From the NCBI GenBank assembly GCA_025360065.1, contig JANYCX010000192.1, positions 1 through 38,427 of the forward strand: a DNA stretch of 38,427 nucleotides, given 5' to 3'. Below the pieces are notes generated by a model. It was given only the letters and a program-made list of their open reading frames with translations, was not told the DNA's origin and ran no database searches. Every line of letters starts with the position of its first letter. Position 1 is the first letter of the stretch. Origin of the DNA: Acetobacteraceae bacterium. GTDB lineage: Bacteria; Pseudomonadota; Alphaproteobacteria; Acetobacterales; Acetobacteraceae. This document shows positions 17,713-24,765 of this stretch, in pieces. Made by a program: the position numbers and the translations under genes.

Positions 17713-18027
17713 ATGCCCGAAGTCCGAATTCAGGAAGCAGCGTCACATCGGCTCGATGAAATTTACCGTTATTCACGCGACCAATGGGGCACAGCCCGGG
17801 CTGATGAGTATCTTGCAGGCCTGTTTGCGGCATTCGACAAGCTCGCGAGCCACGCGGTGATCTCCGGCCCGGTCCCTGCCGAATTCGACGTCAAGGGCTT
17901 TGTCAGTCGCTATGAGAGGCATCTCATCTACTGGCGCAGGCTCGACAATGGCGATGCCGGCATTGTGACGATCCTGCACGAGCGGATGCATCACATTGAG
18001 CGGTTCCGACAGGATTTCGGGCTATAA
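17713..18027 (+). CDS. ParE/RelE-superfamily toxin
   Basis: 104 aa. Matches the ParE fold pattern: EAASHRLDEIYRYSRDQWG at the N-terminus, GLFAAFDKLASH, then the basic C-terminal strands FVSRYERHLIYWRR and GIVTILHERMHHIERF. ParE toxins usually poison DNA gyrase; RelE relatives cleave mRNA. The context with a ParD-like antitoxin favours ParE, but the activity cannot be proven from sequence. Ends 3 nt before the convergent glutathione reductase gene. Confidence 0.87.
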   Translation: MPEVRIQEAASHRLDEIYRYSRDQWGTARADEYLAGLFAAFDKLASHAVISGPVPAEFDVKGFVSRYERHLIYWRRLDNGDAGIVTILHERMHHIERFRQDFGL

Positions 18028-18030
18028 CCC

Positions 18031-19398
18031 CTACTCCGCCGCCAACGCCCGCTCCCCCGCCACCCGCGTGCGCGTCCGCATCGTCACGAACTCCTCGCCT
18101 GCGGTCGGGTGAATCCCCACCGTGCGATCAAAATCCGCTTTCGTCGCGCCCGCATTGATCGCAATCGACAGGCCCTGGATAATCTCGGGCGCGTCCTCGC
18201 CCAGCATATGCGCGCCAACCACAAGCTGGCTCGCCTGATCGACAATCAGCTTCATCGTAGTTTTGCGCGCGCGGCCAGACAGCGTGTGCCGCATCGGGGT
18301 GAAACGGGAAATATAGATATCAACCGGCCCCTCGGCGGCGGCTTGGGCCTCGGTCAGGCCCACCGTGCCGATCGGAGGGGAGGTGAACACGGCCGTCGCC
18401 ACCCGGTCGAGATGCCATTTGCGCGGGCCGGCGCCATAAAGCCGTTCGGCCAGCGAATGGCCCTCGGCAATGGCAACGGGTGTCAGGTTCAACCGGTCAG
18501 TCACATCGCCAATGGCGAAGATATTGGCCTGCGAGGTGCCGCTTTCGGCATCCACCGCAATCGCGCCGTTCTTTTTGGTCAGCACGCCGGCGGCCTCCAG
18601 CCCGAGATCCTGGGTGTAGGCATGGCGGCCGAGGGCTGCAAATACCAGATCGGTTTCGATCACCCGCCCATCGGTCAGGGTGATGCGCTTGTGGGCATCG
18701 ATGCTGGCAATTTGGGCTTCGCGGATCAGGTTGATGCCTTGCGCTTGCAGGGATTCATCAAGCGCGGTGCGCATGTCTTCATCAAACCCACGCAGCGGCA
18801 AGGGTTGCCGGAAGATCAGATCGACTTTGGCCCCCAATCCAGCAAAAATCCCGGCGAATTCAACCGCAATATAACCACCGCCAAGAATGGCGATGCGCGG
18901 CGGCAGGTCGGGAAGATAGAACGCGTCATCGGAGATAATGCAGTGTTCCGCGCCGGGGAAATCCGGGCGGGTCGGGCGGCCACCCGTCGCGATCACGATA
19001 CGATCAGCGGTGACAGTTTTGCCACCAACGGAAATCGTATGGGCGTCGACCAGCTTGGCGCGGGCGTCAAACACAGTGCAGCCGGCACCATCCATCATGC
19101 GCTTGTAAATGGCCTGTAGCCGGTCGATTTCGCGGTCTTTCGCCGCGATCAGCGCGCCCCAGTTATGTTTGGCCGGCGCCACATCCCAGCCAAAGCCACG
19201 GCTGTCGTCCAGGCCCGCGCCATACTCGCTCGCCATCACCAGCAGCTTTTTCGGCACGCAGCCGATATTGACGCAGGTGCCGCCCCAAAAACGTTCCTCC
19301 GCCACGCCAACCCGGGCGCCGTGGCCGGCCGCGATGCGGGCGCAGCGAACGCCGCCGGAGCCGCCGCCGATGACAAAGAGGTCGAAGTCGTGGGGCAT
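18031..19398 (-). CDS. gor: Glutathione-disulfide reductase
   Basis: 455 aa FAD/NADPH flavoenzyme reducing glutathione disulfide in the cytoplasm. FAD motif VIGGGSGGVRCARIAA at the N-terminus, redox disulfide GGTCVNIGCVPKK (Cys42/Cys47), NAD(P) motif AILGGGYIAVEFAGIFAGLG and catalytic HPTAGEE near the C-terminus. Start ATG 19398 gives MPHDFDLFVIGGGSGG; the track start at 19470 translates the upstream repeat element (KVFLVLFVHKKNFF) and is not family sequence. Last gene of the block on the minus strand; the 32-bp repeat copy A lies in its leader. Confidence 0.95.
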   Translation of the reverse strand: MPHDFDLFVIGGGSGGVRCARIAAGHGARVGVAEERFWGGTCVNIGCVPKKLLVMASEYGAGLDDSRGFGWDVAPAKHNWGALIAAKDREIDRLQAIYKRMMDGAGCTVFDARAKLVDAHTISVGGKTVTADRIVIATGGRPTRPDFPGAEHCIISDDAFYLPDLPPRIAILGGGYIAVEFAGIFAGLGAKVDLIFRQPLPLRGFDEDMRTALDESLQAQGINLIREAQIASIDAHKRITLTDGRVIETDLVFAALGRHAYTQDLGLEAAGVLTKKNGAIAVDAESGTSQANIFAIGDVTDRLNLTPVAIAEGHSLAERLYGAGPRKWHLDRVATAVFTSPPIGTVGLTEAQAAAEGPVDIYISRFTPMRHTLSGRARKTTMKLIVDQASQLVVGAHMLGEDAPEIIQGLSIAINAGATKADFDRTVGIHPTAGEEFVTMRTRTRVAGERALAAE

Positions 19399-19423
19399 TG
19401 AGGTTCTCCGCAGAAAGAAATTC

Positions 19424-19455
19424 TTTTTGTGAACAAAAAGAACCAAAAAAACTTT
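19424..19455 (-). repeat. 32-bp A/T-rich repeat, copy A
   Basis: Read on the minus strand it is AAAGTTTTTTTG, then G, then TTCTTTTTGTTCACAAAAA. It is identical to copies B and C except at the single variable position 13. The right part forms a near-perfect palindrome TTCTTTTTG-TTCA-CAAAAAGAA extending a few bases beyond the core. Lies between gabD and gor, 25 nt before the gor start. Function unknown. It has the hairpin of a terminator, but the T tract precedes rather than follows the stem. Confidence 0.85.
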
Positions 19456-19519
19456 TTGATACTGGCGCACTATGGCTTGTGCGCACTTGGAACCGAAATC
19501 AGCGCTTCTTTACGCCTAC

Positions 19520-20980
19520 CTACGTACCGATACCTCCGATCGCGAGATACTTAATCTCCAGATACTCATCAATGCCCTGATGCGATCCCTCGCGGCCCAA
19601 GCCCGACGATTTCACCCCGCCAAACGGCGCCACCTCGGTGGAGATGATGCCCTCATTGATGCCGATCATGCCATATTCCAGCGCCTCGGCGACCCGGAAG
19701 ATGCGGCCGATGTCGCGGGAATAGAAATAGCTCGCCAGACCGAATTCAGTGTCGTTGGCCAAGGCGATGGCTTCGGCTTCGGTCTTGAAGCGAAACAGTG
19801 GTGCCACCGGACCGAAAGTTTCCTCGCGGAAAATCAGCGCGTCGTGTGGCACATCAACGAGCAGGGTCGGTTGGAAGAACGTGCCGCCGCGCGCATGGCG
19901 TGCGCCACCGGTTACCACCCGGGCGCCGCGGGCAAGTGCGTCGGCGATGTGTTCTTCAACCTTGGCAACTGCGGCAGCATTGATCAGCGGGCCTTGGGTG
20001 ACACCATCTTCCATGCCGTCGCCAACCTTCAATGCTTCAACCGCCACAAGCAGCTTGGCCGTAAACGCGTCGTAAACTCCGTCCTGCACCAGCATGCGGT
20101 TGGCGCAGACGCAGGTCTGGCCGGTGTTGCGATATTTGCTCGCCATCGCGCCGATCACCGCCGCATCAAGGTCGGCGTCATCGAACACGATGAACGGCGC
20201 GTTGCCGCCGAGTTCCATGCTGGTTTTCTTCACCGTGGGCGCGCATGCCGCCAGCAGCTTGGCGCCAACCTCGGTGCTGCCGGTGAAGGTTAACTTGCGG
20301 ACCAGCGGATTGGACGTCAGCTCCGCACCCATCGGCCCCGAAGGCCCGGTGATCACGTTGCAAACGCCTGCCGGCATCCCCGCGCGTTCCGCCAGCACCG
20401 CAATCGCCAACGCGGAAAACGGCGTTTGGCTCGCGGGGCGAATAACCCCCGTGCAGCCCGCCGCCCACCCAGGCCCGGTTTTGCGAGTGATCATCGCGGC
20501 CGGGAAATTCCACGGCGTGATGGCGGCGAAAACCCCGATCGGCTCCTTGGTGACGATAATGCGTCGGCCTTTGGCATTTTGCGGGATGGTGTCGCCATAG
20601 ACGCGTTTGGCTTCCTCGGAAAACCACTCCAGAAAACTCGCCGCATAGGCGATTTCGCCCCGGCTTTCGGCGAGCGGCTTGCCCTGCTCGGCGGTCATGA
20701 TGATGGCAAGGTCTTCGGTGTTGGCGATCATCAGGTCGAACAGGCGCCGGATGATGGCAGCGCGTTCCTTGGCCAACAGCGCCCGCCAGGCCGGCTGGGC
20801 GCGATGGGCGGCTTCAATCGCACGGCGAGTTTCGGCGGTGCCGAGTGCCGGAACCTCGCCAACCAGCGCGCCGGTCGAGGGGTTGTGGACCTTGAGCGTG
20901 GCGCCATTGTCCGCCTGGACCCATTTAGCGTCGATGTAGTTGGCCTGGCGGAGCAGGGTGGGGTCTTTGAGGGTCAGCAT
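19520..20980 (-). CDS. gabD: NAD(P)-dependent succinate-semialdehyde dehydrogenase family
   Basis: 486 aa aldehyde dehydrogenase, oxidising succinate semialdehyde to succinate in the GABA shunt or a related semialdehyde. Visible: EQGKPLAESRGEI, ITPWNFPAAMITRK, FTGSTEVG, catalytic Glu256 in SMELGGNAPF and Cys290 in GQTCVCANR. The C-terminus GGVKSSGLGREGSHQGIDEYLEIKYL is the GabD signature. ATG 20980 has AGGAG upstream; track start 21040 overruns into the spacer. Odd: the cofactor segment reads TGPGWAAGCTGVIRPASQTP, where ALDHs normally have ...ALAAGCTVVLKPA...; the usual Lys is Arg (about 181). This may alter cofactor affinity. Confidence 0.92.
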   Translation of the reverse strand: MLTLKDPTLLRQANYIDAKWVQADNGATLKVHNPSTGALVGEVPALGTAETRRAIEAAHRAQPAWRALLAKERAAIIRRLFDLMIANTEDLAIIMTAEQGKPLAESRGEIAYAASFLEWFSEEAKRVYGDTIPQNAKGRRIIVTKEPIGVFAAITPWNFPAAMITRKTGPGWAAGCTGVIRPASQTPFSALAIAVLAERAGMPAGVCNVITGPSGPMGAELTSNPLVRKLTFTGSTEVGAKLLAACAPTVKKTSMELGGNAPFIVFDDADLDAAVIGAMASKYRNTGQTCVCANRMLVQDGVYDAFTAKLLVAVEALKVGDGMEDGVTQGPLINAAAVAKVEEHIADALARGARVVTGGARHARGGTFFQPTLLVDVPHDALIFREETFGPVAPLFRFKTEAEAIALANDTEFGLASYFYSRDIGRIFRVAEALEYGMIGINEGIISTEVAPFGGVKSSGLGREGSHQGIDEYLEIKYLAIGGIGT

Positions 20981-21020
20981 GATGGGGCTCCTGGTTCGTG
21001 CTATGCTGGAACGGGTAACC

Positions 21021-21596
21021 TTACGGTCGTTGCGCCCCATGATACTCCCGATTGGGCATCATATCGGTTGCCGACGCCATCCGGTTGGACAGGTTGAAAA
21101 AAGCAATTGTCTCGGCGAGATCAAAGACATCGTCGTTGCTCAAGCCCACCGCGCGCAGCCCATCGCGGTCCGCATCATCGACCAGATTGGGCGTCGTGGT
21201 CAGCTTCCAGGTGAAATCCAGCATGGCGCGCTGGCGGGGGTCGAGTTTGGCGACCCGATAGTTCAGCGCCATCATTTCCCCGAGTTCGGCATCGCCCGAC
21301 ATCATCCGCACCGCGGCGCCATGGGCAACAAGGCAATAATAGCAGCGATTGGCCGATGACACGACGACCGCGATCATCTCGCGTTCCAGCTTGGTCAGGC
21401 CTGATTTGGCCAACATAATCTCATTATACATCGCCATGAAGTTGCGCAGGCGCTGCGGCTTGAGGCTGTAGGTCGAGAACACATTGGGCACGAAGCCGAG
21501 CTTTTCGACGCATTTCGCCCAGATGACCTTTAGGTCGTCATCAAGCTCGGCCGGATCAGGCACGCCAAGGACGGAAATATGGTCGGGTTGCGGCAT
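21021..21596 (-). CDS. AhpD-like peroxidase-related protein (carboxymuconolactone decarboxylase family)
   Basis: 191 aa. The AhpD core EREMIAVVVSSANRCYYCLVAHGAA holds the CxxC pair plus the His four residues on (C-Y-Y-C-x3-H), the thiol-redox/proton relay site of this family. The N-terminal part, from AELDDDLKVIWAKCVEKLGFVPNVFSTYSLKP, matches the peroxidase-related (TIGR01926-type) subfamily. Probably a thiol-dependent peroxidase or reductase partner. It lies 40 nt before gabD, 11 nt after the CocE-like gene, on the same strand, and fits the redox theme with gor. Confidence 0.9.
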   Translation of the reverse strand: MPQPDHISVLGVPDPAELDDDLKVIWAKCVEKLGFVPNVFSTYSLKPQRLRNFMAMYNEIMLAKSGLTKLEREMIAVVVSSANRCYYCLVAHGAAVRMMSGDAELGEMMALNYRVAKLDPRQRAMLDFTWKLTTTPNLVDDADRDGLRAVGLSNDDVFDLAETIAFFNLSNRMASATDMMPNREYHGAQRP

Positions 21597-21607
21597 CTTG
21601 GGGTCCT

Positions 21608-23434
21608 CTACAGCGGCAGGATGGGAAGCAGCACATGGCTTGGGCAGTTGGCATCGACATAGACGGTATTCACCGCCACACGACGGCGGCGGGCGCGGGC
21701 CTCCGGTTCGCCGGTATTCGGATTGACGTCAAACTTGGGGAAGTTCGACGAGGATACATCCAGCCGGATGCGATGGCCTGGGGTGAATAAATTAGCCACC
21801 GGCGGCAGGGTCAGCACCGCTTTCACCATCTCCCCCGGTTGGCGGAAAATTTCCTGGGTGGGGTCTTCAACATAGCGCAGGCGGATGATGCTATCGGTCA
21901 GCAGCATCGCGTAGCCTTGCGGGTAGTCGGCACTTGGCGGGTGGACATCCATCAGCTTGGCGGTGAAATCGGTGTCCGGGCCGTCGGTCGAAACCCACAG
22001 CGTGACCTCAATCGGCCCGGCGATCTGCACCGGTTCGGACAGCGGCGCGGATTGGAACGCCAGCACATCGGCGCGCGATGACAGCGGCAGGAACGGTGCG
22101 GTGCAGCCGAAGAAGCCGGGGGCCTCGACCTGGTTCCAACTGCCGGCATGGGCGACCGGATCGAGGCTGCTGAAATTGCCGCCAATCGTCGGCACCGGGT
22201 GGGCGGGGTCAAAGTCATAGGCGACCGGAGCGGCTTTCTTGGACGGCATGTCCGGGGACAGCGCGCCATCGCCATGCAGATACCATTGCGTCGGCACCAT
22301 GGCCGGTGGCGGCCAGTCCGCCAGACCCAGCCAGCGGCCACCGTGCAGCAGATGCCCGGTGGCATCACGCTTACCGCTGCCGCCGCCCATCACGAACACC
22401 CGAACCGCTGGTTCATTGTTAGCATGGCCATGGATGACAGCGTCGAAATGGCGCAGGCGATACTGCATCCAGTCGCCCGCCCAGCTATCGAGGGTGGCAT
22501 CGGGGCCGAATTCGACATCGCCAAAGCGGGTCAGGCTGCGATCGCCATGCGTCCATGGCCCAAGGATCAGCCGTTGCGGACCGCGTCCGGCGGCTTTCAA
22601 CCCGATATAGTTGGTGGCGGCAGTTTGCGCGTATGGGTCGAACCACGATGACATATGCACGCAATCGGCGGCGACGTAGCGGTGGTAAAACCCTTCCGCC
22701 CAGATGCCGAGCTGCTGCCAGAACGGGCCGAACACGCCGTGGCGCCATTGCTCGAACAAATAAGCCTCGTAGTCCGGGTGATGCCGCAAGGGCGAATGGC
22801 CGGGGAACCATGGCAGACGCTGGAACCAGTCGAGAATGTCCTCGGCTTGCAGCGCCGCTTTCATCACCGGATCGGCTTCCGCTTCCGGGGACAGCATTGC
22901 CTGCTTGTGCGCCCAGGTCGCCTGCTTCATCTCAAACGCGCCATACTGGCGGATGCCGCCGGTCCAGGCATTGGCAAACCCGCCGCAATCCATGATCTGC
23001 GCCACCACCCCGGGCGCATCGAGGCAGCCAAGCGCCACCTGGGTGTGGGCCGAATAAGACAGGCCCATGGTGCAAATCCGCCCATCGCACCAGGGCTGGG
23101 CAACCAACCAGGCGCAAAGATCAAAGCCGTCTTCACCGTCTGACAGGTATTTGACGAACCGGCCCTCACTGCCATGGCGGCCGCGATTGTCTTGGAACAC
23201 CACCGCGTAGCCGGCATCGGTGAAGATTCGGGCGAGTTCGGTGCGGGTCAGCGGCGTTGCATTGGCGGCCGTGCGTTCGCTGCGGCTGATCAGGTCGCGG
23301 CCATAAGGAGTGCGTTCCAGCACCACCGGGAACCGGCCATGGCCGGCGGGGAAATAAATGTCGGTGGCGAGGCGGATGCCGTCGCGCATCGCCACCATGT
23401 CAGTTGTTTTGGTCGGTGCGTTACTGTTTGGCAC
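21608..23434 (-). CDS. CocE/NonD family hydrolase (X-Pro dipeptidyl-peptidase S15-like)
   Basis: 608 aa alpha/beta hydrolase. The N-terminal catalytic domain has MRDGIRLATDIYFP, VVLERTPYGR, the oxyanion segment FQDNRGRHGSEG and nucleophile Ser126 in GLSYSAHTQ. The C-terminal half is the jelly-roll domain (EVTLWVSTDGPDTDFTAKLMDVHP and GHRIRLDVSSSNFPKFDVNPNTGE). Members hydrolyse esters or amides such as cocaine, alpha-amino-acid esters and X-Pro peptides; the natural substrate here is unknown. The track start is TTG 23455, overlapping the upstream gene. GTG 23434 has AGGGAG 9 nt upstream and is preferred. Confidence 0.9.
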   Translation of the reverse strand: MPNSNAPTKTTDMVAMRDGIRLATDIYFPAGHGRFPVVLERTPYGRDLISRSERTAANATPLTRTELARIFTDAGYAVVFQDNRGRHGSEGRFVKYLSDGEDGFDLCAWLVAQPWCDGRICTMGLSYSAHTQVALGCLDAPGVVAQIMDCGGFANAWTGGIRQYGAFEMKQATWAHKQAMLSPEAEADPVMKAALQAEDILDWFQRLPWFPGHSPLRHHPDYEAYLFEQWRHGVFGPFWQQLGIWAEGFYHRYVAADCVHMSSWFDPYAQTAATNYIGLKAAGRGPQRLILGPWTHGDRSLTRFGDVEFGPDATLDSWAGDWMQYRLRHFDAVIHGHANNEPAVRVFVMGGGSGKRDATGHLLHGGRWLGLADWPPPAMVPTQWYLHGDGALSPDMPSKKAAPVAYDFDPAHPVPTIGGNFSSLDPVAHAGSWNQVEAPGFFGCTAPFLPLSSRADVLAFQSAPLSEPVQIAGPIEVTLWVSTDGPDTDFTAKLMDVHPPSADYPQGYAMLLTDSIIRLRYVEDPTQEIFRQPGEMVKAVLTLPPVANLFTPGHRIRLDVSSSNFPKFDVNPNTGEPEARARRRRVAVNTVYVDANCPSHVLLPILPL

Positions 23435-23447
23435 GTCGTTCTTCTCC

Positions 23448-24146
23448 CTAGCCAATCCGCATCAAACGCGGGCCTTCGCGGTGCAGCCAGGCGATGGCAC
23501 TGTCGGTGTGGACCGTCAGCGCCGAGACCTGCCGCCAGAAACGATCACTGTGGTTCATGTGGGCGAAATGCGCGACCTCATGCGCCGCAACATAGTCCTG
23601 CACAAAACCCGGCGCCATCACCAGCCGCCAACTGAACGCCAGATCGCGCCGCGCGGTGCAACTGCCCCATCGGCTCGACGTGTCCTTGATGCTGATCCGG
23701 CCCGGCTTAACCCCGAGCATATCGGCCTTGGCGAGGGCCGCCGCGCCGATACTGCGGCGAGCCTCGGCGCGGAGGAAATCATTGACCCGGCGGGCGAGAA
23801 ATTCGGGTTCTCCGCCAATATGCAGGGTCTGGTCGATCACCCGTGCGCCGCGCGTGCCGGGCAGATGGGCGATCTGGTGATCGACGCCATGGAGCGGCAC
23901 CATCGCGCCGGGCTCAAAGCTGGTCCTGGTCGGCAAAGCGGCGAGCCGGTCGGTGACCCAGGTGGCGTTATCCAACAGCAGCCGCATCCCCGCCGCACGG
24001 GAACTGCGCGGCGGTAAAGTCACCACCACCGCGCTGCCCTTGGGGTGAATGCGCAAACTGATCCGCCGGGCGCGCGGATTGCGCCGCCATTCGACCGGCA
24101 CCGGACCGCCGGGTAGGCCCACAATATCTGTTTCACTGGACAGCAT
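23448..24146 (-). CDS. YgjP/DUF45-type M48-like metallopeptidase
   Basis: 232 aa. Zinc protease motif HEVAHFAHMNHSDRFW (H189-E190-x2-H193) with the downstream His of the YgjP family. RISIKDTSSRWGSCTARRDLAFSWRLVMAP is diagnostic of DUF45. The N-terminal beta part includes RRNPRARRISLRIHPKGSAVVVTLPP. ATG 24146 (MLSSETDIVGLPGG) is taken as start; the track start at 24182 adds 12 unconserved residues, and no strong Shine-Dalgarno sequence helps. Likely first gene of the minus-strand block reaching down to gor; divergent from the DUF5662 gene. Physiological substrate unknown. Confidence 0.88.
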   Translation of the reverse strand: MLSSETDIVGLPGGPVPVEWRRNPRARRISLRIHPKGSAVVVTLPPRSSRAAGMRLLLDNATWVTDRLAALPTRTSFEPGAMVPLHGVDHQIAHLPGTRGARVIDQTLHIGGEPEFLARRVNDFLRAEARRSIGAAALAKADMLGVKPGRISIKDTSSRWGSCTARRDLAFSWRLVMAPGFVQDYVAAHEVAHFAHMNHSDRFWRQVSALTVHTDSAIAWLHREGPRLMRIG

Positions 24147-24207
24147 GCAGGCTTTGTGGACGATCCGCCCGCAACCGGGCAACCGGAACTTTAGCTTGGG
24201 GCGCGAG

Positions 24208-24765
24208 ATGATCCAAAACAGCTACGACAGCACCGCCGACACGCTGCGCCACATCGCCGAAGTGCGGAACCGGCTTGAGGTTTTCGTGGTCGAGATGCTG
24301 CGGCGCGGCCGGGTGCATGACGCGAGCAAATTCACCCCAGAGGAAAAGCCGGCCTTTGACGAGGCCATCCCCGCCATCAAGGGGCTGGCCTATGGCTCGC
24401 CGGCATATAACGAAATCGTCGCCCGGGTGCGCCCGGCATTGGCGGTGCATTACAGCCGCAATTCGCATCACCCGGAGTTTTATGGCGAGCGTGGGATCGC
24501 CGGGATGGATCTGTTCGATCTGGTGGAGATGCTGTGCGACTGGATGGCAGCGGCGCAACGCAATCCGGCCGAAGGAAGCGTGAAGGGAAAGGCCTTTTTT
24601 TGTGAACAAAAAGAAACAAAAAAACTTTGTCTGTTTGTTGCCAAACTGGCCGGTGAGGGCGATGATGTTGGTTCAACAGCAGAGCGAGTGAACCATGCGT
24701 CTGTTCATTTCGTACGGCCATCAGCCGCCTGCGCTTGCGGCGTTCGTGCGTCAGGTTGCCGATGA
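24208..24765 (+). CDS. DUF5662 family protein with replaced C-terminus
   Basis: From ATG 24208 the first ~128 residues are clear DUF5662: NSYDSTADTLRHIAEVRNRLEVFV, RGRVHDASKFTPEEKPAFDEA, AVHYSRNSHHPEFYGERGIAGMDLFDLVEMLCDWMAAAQRN. Its conserved His/Asp residues suggest a metal-binding, HD-like fold, but the function is unknown. Normal family members continue 30-40 residues with a helix after the DW block. Here the frame runs straight into repeat copy B and reads on as KGKAFFCEQKETKKLCLFVAK for 60 unrelated residues, overlapping the start of the TIR gene. The native 3' end seems lost. Track start 24049 is antisense to the YgjP gene. Confidence 0.75.
   Translation: MIQNSYDSTADTLRHIAEVRNRLEVFVVEMLRRGRVHDASKFTPEEKPAFDEAIPAIKGLAYGSPAYNEIVARVRPALAVHYSRNSHHPEFYGERGIAGMDLFDLVEMLCDWMAAAQRNPAEGSVKGKAFFCEQKETKKLCLFVAKLAGEGDDVGSTAERVNHASVHFVRPSAACACGVRASGCR
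24597..24628 (-). repeat. 32-bp A/T-rich repeat, copy B (within DUF5662 3' end)
   Basis: Minus-strand reading AAAGTTTTTTTG, then T, then TTCTTTTTGTTCACAAAAA. It matches copies A and C at every position but the variable one. The palindrome is weaker on one arm than in A and C. It lies just where DUF5662 homology ends and 67 nt before the TIR gene start. Orientation is opposite to copy C. Confidence 0.85.

Noticed and set aside
18109-19119. 336-aa plus-strand ORF
   Set aside because: Antisense to glutathione reductase, which shows all catalytic motifs.
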